NCBI RefSeq assembly: GCF_007280555.1
Contig: NZ_VKDB01000001.1
Coordinates: 372,001-436,000 of the forward strand
Length of the DNA stretch: 64,000 bases
Origin: Deinococcus detaillensis
Lineage (GTDB): Bacteria; Deinococcota; Deinococci; Deinococcales; Deinococcaceae
Direction: 5' to 3'
Both the position numbers and the translations under genes were made by a program. Shown here piece by piece: positions 25,690 to 35,305 of this stretch; position 1 is the first letter of the stretch, and every line of letters starts with the position of its first letter. A model generated the notes under the pieces. That model saw only the letters and a list, made by a program, of their open reading frames with translations, did not search any database and was not told where the DNA came from.

Positions 25690-26357
25690 GAATTGCCTCC
25701 CGCAGGAGCGCTGGGCGCGGACGGTGTGGCGGGTGCATTTGGCGTCGTTGGGGCCGCGCCGGGTGCACCTGCGGGCGTGGCCTGCGTGCTGCTCGGATCG
25801 AAGGTGTAGACGGTCATGTTGATGACGCTGTTGAGGTTGGGATCGGTGTCATTGGGCGCGGGCAACGTCATATTGACGCTGGTGATCTTGGAAAAGCGGC
25901 CCATCGTCTCCACCGAGCGCAGGGTACGGAACGTCGGTGCGAAGCGGCCCTGCACGTTGAGATTGAGGTTGACCGCCTGCACGCCAGCGGGCAGATCGGC
26001 TTCGGCGCTGCTGGCCACCGTGATGCCGTCGATTTTCCCTCCCGCTGCGCTGGCACTGTCCTGCACGTCGCGGATGACTTGTCCCATTTTGACGGTGCTG
26101 GGTAGGGCGCGAACGAACACGGCTTGTTCTTGCTCCAGTGCCCTGACATCGGTGCGGAGTTGAGGGAGCTGAGCCTGCTGACCTTGCAAGGTGGCGAGCC
26201 GGGTGTCGGCGTCATCTAGGCTGGTTTGTACCGCCTGAATTTCTTGTTGCCGGGCTTGAAAGCGCAGGAAGTACCACATCACCAAAGCGATCAGGCACAG
26301 GCCAACCACGATAAAAAACAGGTCGCGGGGTTTGAGTTTGGGCATGGCCGCATTCAT
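25686..26357 (-). CDS. pilO: Type IV pilus alignment protein PilO
   Basis: The 223-residue protein has a short cytoplasmic N-terminus, one TM helix (about 11-29), a coiled coil (about 30-80) and a ferredoxin-like periplasmic domain, the PilO layout. The C-terminal tail (about 195-223) is Ala/Pro-rich. PilO pairs with PilN to align the inner-membrane platform with the secretin. Its start overlaps the pilN stop by 4 nt and its stop overlaps the next start by 4 nt, so translation is coupled throughout. Confidence 0.88.
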   Translation of the reverse strand: MNAAMPKLKPRDLFFIVVGLCLIALVMWYFLRFQARQQEIQAVQTSLDDADTRLATLQGQQAQLPQLRTDVRALEQEQAVFVRALPSTVKMGQVIRDVQDSASAAGGKIDGITVASSAEADLPAGVQAVNLNLNVQGRFAPTFRTLRSVETMGRFSKITSVNMTLPAPNDTDPNLNSVINMTVYTFDPSSTQATPAGAPGAAPTTPNAPATPSAPSAPAGGNS

Positions 26358-27052
26358 TGGGTGGCTCCACTGGTCGGTGCGGCGGGGGCCGCAGGGGCGG
26401 GGGTCGTGGGCGTCACGTTTGCCGGGGTGCCGTTAGCAGGTGTGGTGGGCGTGGTCGTGGCCGCCGCGCTGACCGGCGTGCCTGCCAATTGGCCGATGCT
26501 GGCGGTAAAGTCAAAATTGTTGGTTGCGGTGTTGCGCTGGGTGCTTTTGAAGTTCACGCCGTACTTGTCTTGGTCGTAAGCGTTTAAAAAGCCGACCAAT
26601 GTGCTGGTACTCAGCGCCGTGCCGCTCAGGTCGTATTCCTTGCTGGCGGGTTTGCCGTTATAAAGCGTATTGCTGGCGGCTTGGTGCATGTTAAGGCTGC
26701 TCAGCGCCACGCCTCCGTTTTGCGGCAACTGCGCCACGAACTGAGCGAGGTCGGTTGACCAGTAGGTTTTGCCGCTGCTGAGGCTCGTGGCAGTTTGGCT
26801 GATGGCGGTCAGGCGGGCTTTGTCGGCGGTCAGGCGGCGAAACTCGGGAGCGTCCTTTTCCTCTATACCGCTGATTTGGCCGTTTTCATCATCGAGCCGT
26901 TTTTGCAGATTGCCGACCTGAGTGGCCACCACGATTTCGGGAATGGCCACCGCCAGCAAAGTGACGGCCACCGCCGCGACGCCCGCATACAGCCAAACGT
27001 TTGGCTCGGTGCGCTTGCGGTACTGCGCCGGGAGGAGGTTGATCTCAACCAC
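26354..27052 (-). CDS. pilN: Type IV pilus assembly protein PilN
   Basis: The 232-residue protein opens MVEINLLPAQYRKR, the conserved INLLP peptide by which PilN docks onto PilM. A TM helix (about 21-41), coiled coil and periplasmic domain follow, then a low-complexity Thr/Pro/Ala tail (about 195-232). It overlaps pilM by 8 nt and pilO by 4 nt. Confidence 0.93.
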   Translation of the reverse strand: MVEINLLPAQYRKRTEPNVWLYAGVAAVAVTLLAVAIPEIVVATQVGNLQKRLDDENGQISGIEEKDAPEFRRLTADKARLTAISQTATSLSSGKTYWSTDLAQFVAQLPQNGGVALSSLNMHQAASNTLYNGKPASKEYDLSGTALSTSTLVGFLNAYDQDKYGVNFKSTQRNTATNNFDFTASIGQLAGTPVSAAATTTPTTPANGTPANVTPTTPAPAAPAAPTSGATQ

Positions 27053-28223
27053 GCGAATTCACCCCCCTGAGAGCCAAGCCCAGCGGCACGGTAAATTCCG
27101 GCGCGTTGGTCTGGAGGTAGCCGGTGTCTACGCTGGCCTGATCGGTCTGCACCGTCAGCCAAGGACTGGCCACCTCGACCCTAAAGCCCAGCGCGTCGCT
27201 GATGGCCGGAGCCAGCCCGCGCAGCTTGGCTCCGCCGCCTGCCAGGAAGGTGCGGTCGATGACGATGTCGCCGGACTGCACCCGGTAAAACTCCATCGAG
27301 CGCCGCACTTCGGTAATCAGCTCGCCCAGCACGGGCCGCACCACTTCAAAGACGCGGGCGGGGCTGTACTGCTCCCTGGCCATGTCGAAGTTGAGCAAGT
27401 CTTCTTCGTCCTCGGTGGGAGTGGTGGCGGTGGCGTAACCGATCTTGATTTCCTCGGCGGAGGAAAAATCGAGGTCGAAGGCTTTCTGGAGGGCGGTGGT
27501 GAAATCGTCGGCGGCCACGTTGATGTTGCGGGCCATCAGCATCCTATCGCCGCGCACCAAACTGATCACGCTGCTGCTCGCGCCGATTTCCATCACGAGG
27601 GCCACCTCGTTGCCCTCGGTGTAATTGGTGCCGGTCAGGGTGCTTTTGGTGAGGTGTTCGCCCAGCAAATTGCCGCGCAGGGCACGCAAGGTGGCAAATG
27701 ACTTGAGGTCGATGACGGTAGGCTCTAGGCCTGCCAGACGCAGCACTTCGACTTGGCGGGCAATCGCCTCGGTGGGCGCGGCGGCGATCACCACTTCCAT
27801 TTGTCCGTCGTCGTTCGCGCCGGGAATGTCGTCGAGCACGTCAAAGTCGAGGCTCACGTCGTCGATCGGGTAAGGGATATAGCGCTCGGCTTCCCATTTA
27901 ATGGCTTCCTTGAGCTCCTTCGGATCCATTCTCTGCACCATGATGTTGCGGGTCACAGCCTGCTGGTTGGGCACGGCAGTGACAGCGTATTTGGTGGTGA
28001 TGCGGTGCTGGGCGAGTAAGCGTTTGAGTTCGCTGGCCACCGCCTGCGGCTCGATCACGAGGCCGTCTCGCATGCTGCCAATCGGAGTCGGAACCATGAC
28101 GGCGTGCTGGAGTACGGGCGGCGAACCGGGCTTGAGCACCACCACTTTGATCGAACTGGTGCCGATCTCGACCCCGATGGCCACTGGTTTTGAATTGATG
28201 AGCCGTTGTAGAAAACTCGACAT
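27045..28223 (-). CDS. pilM: Type IV pilus cytoplasmic ATP-binding protein PilM
   Basis: The 392-residue actin-like (FtsA-fold) protein has phosphate 1 motif IGVEIGTSSIKVVVL (about residues 15-29), VPNQQAVTRNIMVQRM, a second phosphate motif VALVMEIGASSSVISL (about 207-222) and the adenosine motif FLAGGGAKLRGL (about 325-336). It is cytosolic and binds the N-terminal peptide of PilN. A GGAGG Shine-Dalgarno lies 4-8 nt before the ATG, and a TAAAAT -10 lies at 28251-28246. It is the first gene of the pil operon. Confidence 0.95.
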   Translation of the reverse strand: MSSFLQRLINSKPVAIGVEIGTSSIKVVVLKPGSPPVLQHAVMVPTPIGSMRDGLVIEPQAVASELKRLLAQHRITTKYAVTAVPNQQAVTRNIMVQRMDPKELKEAIKWEAERYIPYPIDDVSLDFDVLDDIPGANDDGQMEVVIAAAPTEAIARQVEVLRLAGLEPTVIDLKSFATLRALRGNLLGEHLTKSTLTGTNYTEGNEVALVMEIGASSSVISLVRGDRMLMARNINVAADDFTTALQKAFDLDFSSAEEIKIGYATATTPTEDEEDLLNFDMAREQYSPARVFEVVRPVLGELITEVRRSMEFYRVQSGDIVIDRTFLAGGGAKLRGLAPAISDALGFRVEVASPWLTVQTDQASVDTGYLQTNAPEFTVPLGLALRGVNSRG

Positions 28224-28245
28224 GCTTCCTCCAGGAGTTGCGTTG

Positions 28246-28251
28246 ATTTTA
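28246..28251 (-). promoter_or_regulatory. Putative -10 of the pilMNO(P/W)Q operon
   Basis: TAAAAT on the minus strand is 22 nt upstream of the pilM ATG, leaving room for the GGAGG ribosome binding site. No good -35 was found. Confidence 0.45.
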
Positions 28252-28406
28252 CCATTTCCTCATGAACATCATCATGAAGCGGTCACTCCTGCGTCTAGAG
28301 GGTTAAGAGCGGGAAGGGGGCGCGACAATGGCATCAGATCATGCAGGCGCTTTCAATTTTCTGACAGCTTTTTTTGCGGCGAATTATTTGTCTGGGCGCA
28401 CAAAAA

Positions 28407-28442
28407 CCCGCGCTCTGGGTCACGAAGACGCCGAGGCGCGGG
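28407..28442 (-). terminator. Terminator of the SDR gene
   Basis: On the minus strand CCCGCGC (28442-28436) pairs with GCGCGGG (28413-28407) around a 22-nt internal region and is followed by TTTTTG. Confidence 0.7.
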
Positions 28443-28464
28443 AAAACGGCACAGCAAGCTGAAT

Positions 28465-29208
28465 TTACTTGCGGGGCGGCTGCGCGGGCCGCACTTCGAC
28501 GCGGCTGGGCAGCGTGCGTGCGGGCATTTTCACCAAATCCACCACGATCTGAGCGATGTCTTCGGGCTGAATCTTCCAGGCGTCACTTTCTGAAGGAGTG
28601 TGTCCGCCAAAGTGGGTGGCCACCGACCCCGGCATGATCTGGGTAACCTTAATGTTTAGGGGGCGTAGGTCGAGCATCATCACTTCTGAGAGTCCGTTGA
28701 GGCCGAATTTGGAAGCGTTGTAGGCTCCGCCGGCCGCGAAGGGATTTTTGCCGGCCAAGCTGGACAGTGTGATCACGTAGCCGTGGCTTTCCTTGAGGTA
28801 GGGAATGGCCGCCTTGACAGTGAAAAAAGCTCCGGTGAGGTTGGTGTCGATCACGGCCTGCCAGTCCTCGGCGCTCATATCCTGGATGGGGGCGAACTTG
28901 CCGACGCCCGCGTTGACGAACAGCACGTCCAAGCCGCCGAACGCTTCGGCATGGGCTTTCATCGCGCCTTCCAAGCTGCTGAGGTCGCGCACGTCGCAGA
29001 CCACGCCCCGCGCAGACTCTCCAAGTTGCTGTGAATTGAGTTGCTGGGCCGCCGCTTCGATCTCACCCTGGTCGCGGCTGGTGACGGTCACGGCGTAGCC
29101 TTCTTTGAGCAGCGCCTCGGCGGTAGAGTAGCCGATGCCTTTGCTGCCGCCGGTAATAAACGCGCTTTTCTGGGTCTGGGCCTGCGAATGGGTCTGGGGA
29201 TTAGTCAT
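28465..29208 (-). CDS. Short-chain dehydrogenase/reductase (SDR)
   Basis: The 247-residue classical SDR has a Rossmann TGGSKGIG dinucleotide motif (about residues 19-26), NAG at about 100, the catalytic Ser in ITLSSLAGKNP, and YNASK (Tyr and Lys of the active site, about 161-165). An Arg/Asp pattern after beta-2 (VTSRDQ) suggests NADP preference. The substrate is not evident. It is monocistronic, with its own terminator. The start at 29208 is 6 nt after TAGATT with no Shine-Dalgarno, so it is probably leaderless. It separates the pil operon from the rhamnose importer genes, and no functional link is implied. Confidence 0.9.
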   Translation of the reverse strand: MTNPQTHSQAQTQKSAFITGGSKGIGYSTAEALLKEGYAVTVTSRDQGEIEAAAQQLNSQQLGESARGVVCDVRDLSSLEGAMKAHAEAFGGLDVLFVNAGVGKFAPIQDMSAEDWQAVIDTNLTGAFFTVKAAIPYLKESHGYVITLSSLAGKNPFAAGGAYNASKFGLNGLSEVMMLDLRPLNIKVTQIMPGSVATHFGGHTPSESDAWKIQPEDIAQIVVDLVKMPARTLPSRVEVRPAQPPRK

Positions 29209-29214
29209 AGGGGA

Positions 29215-29220
29215 AATCTA
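29215..29220 (-). promoter_or_regulatory. Leaderless -10 box for the SDR gene
   Basis: TAGATT (minus strand), 6 nt (TCCCCT), ATG. Confidence 0.55.
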
Positions 29221-29338
29221 ACACGCCGTGCCCGCCGCTCAGGGTAAGCCGTCAGGCGGCGCAGCATTCCAGCCTATCCAGCTCAAAAAAGCCGCCCGCG
29301 CCCACTGGGGGCGTTGGCGGCTTTGTCTTGCGATCAGC

Positions 29339-30340
29339 TCAGAAATTGAACTTGTCGATGTTGGCCTTGTCGAAGGTGGTGGGAGGCCCCAGCACCACTT
29401 CGCCGTTCTTGCCGACGGTGTACTTGCCGAGCTTGCCTGCCGTGAAGGTGTCGCCCTCCTTGCCAGTCACCTGATTGCTGGCCAGCGCGGCGGCGGCGTA
29501 GGCGGCCAGGTAGCCGAGGTCGCCGGGATTCCAGAGCTGGAAGGCGGTGACGGTGCCGTCTTTAATGAACGAGCGCATCTGGTTGGGGGTGCCGAGGCCG
29601 GTCAGCATCACCTGACCCTTCTTGGGACTGGTCGAGAGATACCGCGCCGCCGCCGCCACGCCGACTGTGGTGGGAGAAATCACACCCTTGAGGTTGGGGT
29701 AGGCTTGGAGTAGGCCCTGCATCTCGGTGAATGACTTCTGGTCGTCGTCGTTGCCGTAAGCGATTTTGACCAGCTTCATGTCCTTGTAAGCAGGCTTTTT
29801 CAGCTCGTCTTGCATGATCTTGATCCAGGCGTTCTGGTTGGTGGCGTTGGGGGTGGCGCTCAGGATGGCGAATTCACCCTTGTTGCCCATCAGCTTGGCC
29901 AGCAGCTCTACCTGCCCCTTGGCAATGCCGTCGCTCTTGGCCTGGTTGATGAAGATCTGGCGGCCTTCGACGGCTACGTCCGAATCAAAGGTAACCACTT
30001 TAATGCCCTGAGCCATCGCCCGCTTGAGCGAAGGCACCAAAGCGTTGGCGTCGTTGGCGGCCAGCACGATGGCGTCCTGACGCTGGGCGATCAGGGTGTT
30101 GATGTAGCTGACCTGTGAGCTGGCTCCGCCGTCCGACGGCCCCACGGCCTTGCCGATACCGCCAAGTTCCTTGATGGCCTCTAGGCCGCCGTTGTCGGTG
30201 GTGGTGAAGTAGGGAATGTTGATGATCTTGGGCAGCATGGCGATCTTGAGGCCCTTTTTATAGGTGTTCTGGACCAGGACCGCCGAAGCGAGGCCAGCGG
30301 TCAGGGTCAGGGCGGACAGGAGTACGGTGCGCTTTTTCAT
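29339..30340 (-). CDS. rhaS: Rhamnose ABC transporter, substrate-binding protein
   Basis: The 333-residue periplasmic-binding-protein family member (sugar-binding type I, RbsB/RhaS fold) has a signal peptide (MKKRTVLLSALTLTAGLASA). It contains the early IAMLPKIINIPYFTT strand and the ligand-site pattern VTFDSDV, LSATPNATNQNAWIKIM, GVISPTTVGVAAAARYL and LTGLGTPNQMRSFIKDG. Those blocks are typical of RhaS. It delivers L-rhamnose to the RhaP/RhaQ permease. GGAGG precedes the ATG by 7 nt. It is the last gene of the importer operon, 72 nt after rhaQ. Confidence 0.9.
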   Translation of the reverse strand: MKKRTVLLSALTLTAGLASAVLVQNTYKKGLKIAMLPKIINIPYFTTTDNGGLEAIKELGGIGKAVGPSDGGASSQVSYINTLIAQRQDAIVLAANDANALVPSLKRAMAQGIKVVTFDSDVAVEGRQIFINQAKSDGIAKGQVELLAKLMGNKGEFAILSATPNATNQNAWIKIMQDELKKPAYKDMKLVKIAYGNDDDQKSFTEMQGLLQAYPNLKGVISPTTVGVAAAARYLSTSPKKGQVMLTGLGTPNQMRSFIKDGTVTAFQLWNPGDLGYLAAYAAAALASNQVTGKEGDTFTAGKLGKYTVGKNGEVVLGPPTTFDKANIDKFNF

Positions 30341-30412
30341 GTGGAACCTCCAGATCGGGGAGAGGGGCGAAGGGTGGTGAGGCGGCTGTGGAAGATGAGT
30401 GGGAAGTGGGGG

Positions 30413-31399
30413 CTACTGAATCACGCGGTCCCCTTTGGCGCGGCGGCGCTCGCGGTACGTGCGGAAGTGGCCGAGCAGGTTGGGCACCAGCACCGAGCCG
30501 ATCAGCAGCAGGCCAGTCACGACGGTCAGCACCTCGTTGGACACATCCACGATGGTCAGCGCTCCGTTGATGATGCCGATGAGAAAGACGGCGGCCACCG
30601 CGCCCACCACGCTGCCCTTGCCGCCAAAAATACTGACGCCGCCGAGCAGCACCGCCGCGATCACGCCGAGTTCCAGGCCCACGGCGTTGTCGGCCCGCGC
30701 ACTGGCAAAGCGGAAGGTATAGACCACGCCTGCCAGTGCCGACATCAGTCCCGACAGCACAAAGAGGCTCAGCTTGACCCGCTCGACCCGCAAGCCCGCG
30801 AACCGCGCCGCCACTGGATTGGCTCCGATGGCGTACAAGCTGCGCCCGAAAGCTGTGGCGTGGAGCACCACCACCGTGATGACAGCCAGCACAAAGAACA
30901 GCGCGATGGGAATGGGAATCGGCGTGCCCGGCAGCGTGCCAAATCCCAAATTAGTGTAAAAGGCTGGAAAGTCGGCGATGGCCTTGTCGCCCAGCACCAC
31001 GTAAGCCAGCCCCCGGTAGAGCGCCAGCGTGCCAATTGTGACCGCCAGCGAGGGCAGGCCCAGCCGGGTAATCAGCAGGCCATTGAACAGTCCGGCCAGT
31101 GCGCCCACCGCCAAAGCCGCCACAATCGCCAGCGGAATCGGCCAGCCCGCCGCGAAGAGTGCCCCCAGCACCGCACTGGACAGTCCCAGCGTGGAAGCCA
31201 CCGAAAGATCGATCTCGGCCACGATGATAATCAGGGTCATGCTCAGCGCGATCAATGCCACCTCGCTGAAATTGGCGGTCAGGAAGGTCAGGTTGGAAGC
31301 GGTCAAGAAGGCGGGCGAGAGCAGCGCCCCGCCGAAGAGGGCGGCGAAGACCAGCACGATCAAGGTGACTTCCCAGCCCAGCAGAGTGCGCCATTTCAT
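30413..31399 (-). CDS. rhaQ: Rhamnose ABC transporter permease (RhaQ-type)
   Basis: The 328-residue polytopic permease belongs to the BPD_transp_2 (RbsC-like) family, with about 8-10 TM helices and the cytoplasmic EIDLSVASTLGLSSAVLGALFAAG and ANPVAARFAGLRVERVKL coupling regions and GAVAAVFLIGIINGAL near the C-terminus. It pairs with the permease encoded immediately upstream, whose stop it overlaps by 4 nt. The RhaP/RhaQ labels follow gene order T-P-Q-S as in the rhizobial rhamnose operon; the two permeases could be swapped in name. Confidence 0.87.
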   Translation of the reverse strand: MKWRTLLGWEVTLIVLVFAALFGGALLSPAFLTASNLTFLTANFSEVALIALSMTLIIIVAEIDLSVASTLGLSSAVLGALFAAGWPIPLAIVAALAVGALAGLFNGLLITRLGLPSLAVTIGTLALYRGLAYVVLGDKAIADFPAFYTNLGFGTLPGTPIPIPIALFFVLAVITVVVLHATAFGRSLYAIGANPVAARFAGLRVERVKLSLFVLSGLMSALAGVVYTFRFASARADNAVGLELGVIAAVLLGGVSIFGGKGSVVGAVAAVFLIGIINGALTIVDVSNEVLTVVTGLLLIGSVLVPNLLGHFRTYRERRRAKGDRVIQ

Positions 31400-32415
31400 G
31401 ATTGCCGACCTTTGGCGTTCTGCTTGGCGCTACGGCGAGACACCAGCATGTCCACACTGATGGCTGCCAGCAGCAGCGCCCCCTGAATGGCCTGCTGATA
31501 AAAGCCGGGTGCCCGCAGCGTCACCAGAGCGCTGCTCATCACGCCCAGCAGCAGTGCGCCCAGGCCCGCGCCGAGCAGACTGCCCACTCCGCCGTTGATG
31601 CTGACGCCGCCGACCACCGCCGCCGCGATCACTTGCAGCTCCAGGCCGCTGCCTGCGTTGGCGTCCACCGTACCGTAGCGGGCCAGATACAGCACGCCCG
31701 CCAGCCCGGCAATCGCCCCGCTGAGGGCAAATCCTGTGAGGGTGCGCCGGGTGACGCTGATGCCTGCCAGCACCGCCGCCTCCGAGTTGGACCCCACCGC
31801 GTAGTATTCGCGCCCGCCCCGGTACGACCCCAGATAAATCCCGAAGCCCAGCATCACCACGATGACCAGCAGCACCAGATTGGGGACGCCCAGCAGATTG
31901 CCCGTCGCAAAGCCCAGAAAGCTCGGCGGCAAGTTGGAAGCGTTGATCTGACCGCCGTGAACCACCGCGTAATCGATTCCCCGAAAGACATACAGCGTGC
32001 CGAGGGTGGCGACCAGCGCCGGAACCTTGCCGTAAGCGACCAGTAAGCCGTTGACGCTGCCCAGCACCGCGCCCAGCCCCAGACCGAACAGCAGGGCGAG
32101 CGGCACCGGCAGGCCCGGAAAAGCCACGAACAGCGAGCCGGTCAGGAAGGCGCTGAGGCCTACCACGCTGCTGACGCTCAGATCCACGTGTTTCATCAGC
32201 AGCACGATGGTCTGACCGACGACTACCAGCGCGATGATGGCCACGTTCAAAAACAGATCCTTGAGGCTGGTGAAGCTGAGAAATAGCGGATTGATGGCTG
32301 CCGTACCCAGTGTGACGAACAGCAGCAGCGCCATCAGACTGACTTCCCGCGCCCTGAGCAGCCGCGTCAGGAGGTTCGGGGCGGAGGTCTGAGTCTGAGC
32401 AATTTTGCCGGTCAC
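31396..32415 (-). CDS. rhaP: Rhamnose ABC transporter permease (RhaP-type)
   Basis: The 339-residue RbsC-like permease has the [21 protein letters not shown] helix-loop, [26 protein letters not shown] coupling loop and the [23 protein letters not shown]-terminal region. It overlaps the ATPase gene upstream and the second permease downstream by 4 nt each, so stoichiometry is kept by coupling. Confidence 0.87.
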   Translation of the reverse strand: MTGKIAQTQTSAPNLLTRLLRAREVSLMALLLFVTLGTAAINPLFLSFTSLKDLFLNVAIIALVVVGQTIVLLMKHVDLSVSSVVGLSAFLTGSLFVAFPGLPVPLALLFGLGLGAVLGSVNGLLVAYGKVPALVATLGTLYVFRGIDYAVVHGGQINASNLPPSFLGFATGNLLGVPNLVLLVIVVMLGFGIYLGSYRGGREYYAVGSNSEAAVLAGISVTRRTLTGFALSGAIAGLAGVLYLARYGTVDANAGSGLELQVIAAAVVGGVSINGGVGSLLGAGLGALLLGVMSSALVTLRAPGFYQQAIQGALLLAAISVDMLVSRRSAKQNAKGRQS

Positions 32416-33959
32416 GCCGCGCCGCCCAGTGGACTGCTTTGTTTACGCTGCCCCGTCGCCAGATACATCACGGCTTCCTCGCTGCCTTCCTCGCGGCTGA
32501 GTTCGCCGACGAGTTGCCCCTCGCGCATCACCAGAATGCGGTCGGCCATGCCCAGTACCTCCGGCAAGTCCGAGGAGATCATCAGCACGGCGAGGCCCGA
32601 GGCGGCCAGCTCCGCTAACGTCTTATGCACCTCGGCTTTTGCGCCCACATCGATGCCGCGCGTCGGTTCGTCCACGATCAGGACGCTGGGATTGGTGGCC
32701 AGCCACTTGGCCAGCACCACCTTCTGCTGATTGCCGCCCGATAAGCTGCTGGCCGGGTCGGTCAGGCGGTGGGCCTTAAGTTGCAGCTTGGTGGTCCAGT
32801 CGCGGGCGCTGCTGCTCTCGGCCTCGCGGTTCATCAGCCAGCCGCTCCGCAGCCGATTCAAAATGGCCAGATTGGCATTACGCTCGATGCTCATGTCCAT
32901 CACCAATCCCTGCTGGCGGCGGTCTTCCGGCACCAGACCCAGCCCGGCGGCCATCACCGCCTGCGGGTTGAGCGGCGGGGCAACGTGTCCATTGATCCTG
33001 ACCTCGCCGCCCTCACGTGGATCGATGCCAAAGATAGCCCGCGCCACCTCGCTGCGGCCCGCGCCCACCAGACCCGCCAGCCCGACGATCTCGCCTTTAC
33101 GCACTTCAAAGCTGATGTCGTCAAAGACGCCCGCTTGCCTGAGTCCGCGTACCGACAGGGCCACTTCGCCCAAGTGAGCCTCGCCGCGTGGATACAGGTC
33201 GCCCAGATCGCGCCCCACCATCTGCCGCACCACCTTATCGGTGTCGTAGTCAGTGATTGGGCCACTGCTGACCCAGGTGCCGTCGCGCATGATGGTCACG
33301 CGCTGGCACTCGCCGAAGACTTCTTCAAGCCGGTGGGTAATAAATAGCACCGCCGCGCCGCGTTCCCGCAACGAGCGCACCACCTTGAACAGCCGCTCGG
33401 TTTCCGATAATGTCAGCGCCGCCGTCGGCTCGTCCATGATCAGGACATTGGCCTTGAGCGACAGGGCCTTGGCGATTTCGACCAGTTGCTGATCGGCGAT
33501 GCTCAGGCCGCGCACCAGCCGGGCCGGATCGAGCGTGACGCCGAGTTCGCTCAGCAACCCCGCGACCTGCTGGCGCATGGCGGCCTTGTCGATGCGGCCC
33601 AGTCCGCCGGAGGGCTGCCGTCCCATCAGCACATTTTCAGCCACGCTGAGATCAGGAAAGAGGGTCGGTTCCTGATAGATGATGGCAATGCCCGCGTCCC
33701 GCGCTTCGCCGGGCGAGTGAAAGTGAACATCTTGCCCGCCGACTTGCAGTGTGCCACTGTCGCGCTTGTGGACACCCGCCAGAATCTTGACGAAGGTTGA
33801 CTTGCCCGCGCCGTTCTCGCCCAGCAGGGCGTGAGCCTCGCCGGGAAAGAGGTCGATGCTGACATCCGAGAGCGCCTTGACTGGGCCGAAGGATTTGCTG
33901 GCGTGACTGAGGGTCAGGAGAGGCTGCCTGTTGGGCTGGGCGTTTTGAAGATCAGTCAA
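32412..33959 (-). CDS. rhaT: Rhamnose ABC transporter ATP-binding protein
   Basis: The 515-residue double-domain sugar ATPase (RbsA type) has NBD1 with Walker [10 protein letters not shown] (about 53-61) and an altered signature region ([17 protein letters not shown]). NBD2 has [12 protein letters not shown] (about 290-300, a degenerate P-loop common in this family) and [15 protein letters not shown] (about 406-420). Walker B is present in both halves (VLIMDEP, VLIVDEP). It powers uptake of L-rhamnose. It overlaps the mutarotase gene by 8 nt. Confidence 0.92.
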   Translation of the reverse strand: MTDLQNAQPNRQPLLTLSHASKSFGPVKALSDVSIDLFPGEAHALLGENGAGKSTFVKILAGVHKRDSGTLQVGGQDVHFHSPGEARDAGIAIIYQEPTLFPDLSVAENVLMGRQPSGGLGRIDKAAMRQQVAGLLSELGVTLDPARLVRGLSIADQQLVEIAKALSLKANVLIMDEPTAALTLSETERLFKVVRSLRERGAAVLFITHRLEEVFGECQRVTIMRDGTWVSSGPITDYDTDKVVRQMVGRDLGDLYPRGEAHLGEVALSVRGLRQAGVFDDISFEVRKGEIVGLAGLVGAGRSEVARAIFGIDPREGGEVRINGHVAPPLNPQAVMAAGLGLVPEDRRQQGLVMDMSIERNANLAILNRLRSGWLMNREAESSSARDWTTKLQLKAHRLTDPASSLSGGNQQKVVLAKWLATNPSVLIVDEPTRGIDVGAKAEVHKTLAELAASGLAVLMISSDLPEVLGMADRILVMREGQLVGELSREEGSEEAVMYLATGQRKQSSPLGGAA

Positions 33960-34281
33960 GGTGAAACACCTCTTCCAGTCGTAGAAAACCCTGATCCGGC
34001 GTGCCTGCCAGGTCTACAAAAAACGGGGCCATTTCGCTTTGCCAGCGGGCATTGACTTCTGTATTCGCCATGCGGGACTGCGCCGCTTCCAAGCTGGGCG
34101 TTTCAAAATAGCCGACGAGTAAGCCGTCCTCTTTGAGAAAAAGCGAATAGTTGTGCCAGCCGGTTGTTGAGAGGGCCGCCAACATCTCGGGCCAGACAGC
34201 GGCGTGGCGGGATTTGTACTCTTCTAAGCGCTTGGGGCGCACTTGAAGTAGAAAGCAAACTCGTTGATGGGGTGCGGTCAT
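33952..34281 (-). CDS. rhaM: L-rhamnose mutarotase
   Basis: The 109-residue ferredoxin-like RhaM/RhaU family protein interconverts alpha- and beta-L-rhamnose so that the isomerase gets its preferred anomer. Conserved features are [20 protein letters not shown] with the catalytic His, [30 protein letters not shown] and a C-terminal W near [10 protein letters not shown]. The ATG at 34281 follows GGAGGG closely. It is the first gene of the minus-strand importer operon, divergent from the regulator. Confidence 0.93.
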   Translation of the reverse strand: MTAPHQRVCFLLQVRPKRLEEYKSRHAAVWPEMLAALSTTGWHNYSLFLKEDGLLVGYFETPSLEAAQSRMANTEVNARWQSEMAPFFVDLAGTPDQGFLRLEEVFHLD

Positions 34282-34395
34282 GGCCCTCCAGAACGCGGGA
34301 TCGAAATGAACTTTGGACTGGCCCCATTCAACACTACCGCACAAAAAATTGCAAGGGCTTGTTATCTTTTGTCACTTTGATGTTAGAGTATAGCC
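34282..34395. promoter_or_regulatory. Divergent rha control region with candidate operator
   Basis: These 114 nt separate rhaM and the regulator gene. For the regulator, TAGAGT (34384-34389) lies 6 nt before its ATG, and TTGTTA (34359-34364) may be the -35 (19-nt spacer). An inverted pair ACAAAA (34341-34346) and TTTTGT (34367-34372) flanks the region and overlaps likely promoter elements in both directions. It is a candidate DeoR-type operator. Confidence 0.5.
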
Positions 34396-35172
34396 ATGCC
34401 TAGTGACACTGTGGCTCCCTTGCCGGGACGCCAGCAAGACATCTTGCGCCGCGCCCTTAGCGAGAAAGTGGTGCGGATCAAAGACTTGGCCGCCGAGTTT
34501 GGTGTCCACGAAATGACCGTGCGCCGTGACATAGACGCGCTGTGCGAGCAGGGCAAGCTGCTGCGCGTTCACGGTGGAGCGCAACTGCTCGACAAAACCA
34601 GTGAAGAACTTTCTCAGCAATTGCGCTCGGCGCAGCATGTGGAGGCCAAAGAACGGATTGCCCGCGCCGCTCTGGCCCTGATCCAAGACGGCGACACGGT
34701 GGCTCTCGACGCCAGCACCACCTGTCTGGCGCTGGCCCGCTTGCTGCCGGCCCGCAAAGTGCAGGCGATTGCTTGCAGCTTGGACGCCGCCAACGTGCTG
34801 GCCAGCGGCGGCGTGCCGTTTTTGATGGTGGGCGGCAATTTTCACACGCCTGCCCGCTCGTTTGTGGGGGCATTTTTCACCGATACCATCTCGCGGCTGC
34901 ATCCGGATCTGGTGTTTTTTTCGGCCAAAGGCTACACCCCCGACGCCGGTTTTACTGATCCTCATTTGCCGGAGGTGGGAGCCAAACGGGCGCTGATCGC
35001 CAGTGGCAGCAGCGTGGTGGCCCTTCTGGACGCCAGCAAAGTGGGCCGCCGGGCGCTGGCCACCATCGCCACCCACGCCGACATCAACACCCTGATTACC
35101 GACGCCGATTTGCCGCCGGAGCAGCGCAGGCGGCTGGAGGAAGACGACATTCAGGTGATCATGACGGGGTGA
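34396..35172 (+). CDS. rhaR: DeoR-family regulator of rhamnose genes
   Basis: The 258-residue protein has an N-terminal winged helix (IKDLAAEFGVHEMTVRRDIDAL, about residues 29-50, the DeoR signature) and a C-terminal sugar-phosphate sensor of the DeoRC/ISOCOT fold (DGDTVALDASTTCLALARLL and LVFFSAKGYTPDAGFTDP). Members of this family respond to phosphorylated sugars and usually repress the adjacent catabolic genes. The divergent location between the importer and isomerase-kinase genes supports control of both. The start is leaderless in type (TAGAGT, 6 nt, ATG). The rhaR name follows rhizobial usage and is not the E. coli AraC-type RhaR. Confidence 0.85.
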   Translation: MPSDTVAPLPGRQQDILRRALSEKVVRIKDLAAEFGVHEMTVRRDIDALCEQGKLLRVHGGAQLLDKTSEELSQQLRSAQHVEAKERIARAALALIQDGDTVALDASTTCLALARLLPARKVQAIACSLDAANVLASGGVPFLMVGGNFHTPARSFVGAFFTDTISRLHPDLVFFSAKGYTPDAGFTDPHLPEVGAKRALIASGSSVVALLDASKVGRRALATIATHADINTLITDADLPPEQRRRLEEDDIQVIMTG

Positions 35173-35305
35173 GGAGCGGCGTCCTCTTGGCAGAGCTGCA
35201 AAGCAGAGGAGGAGCCCATAAGGGTGCTGCCCACGACGACAGTCCATCCACGACGATTGGTGAGCAAAACGAACTTGGCCTTCCCGCCGCTTCAAAAGGA
35301 GCCAC

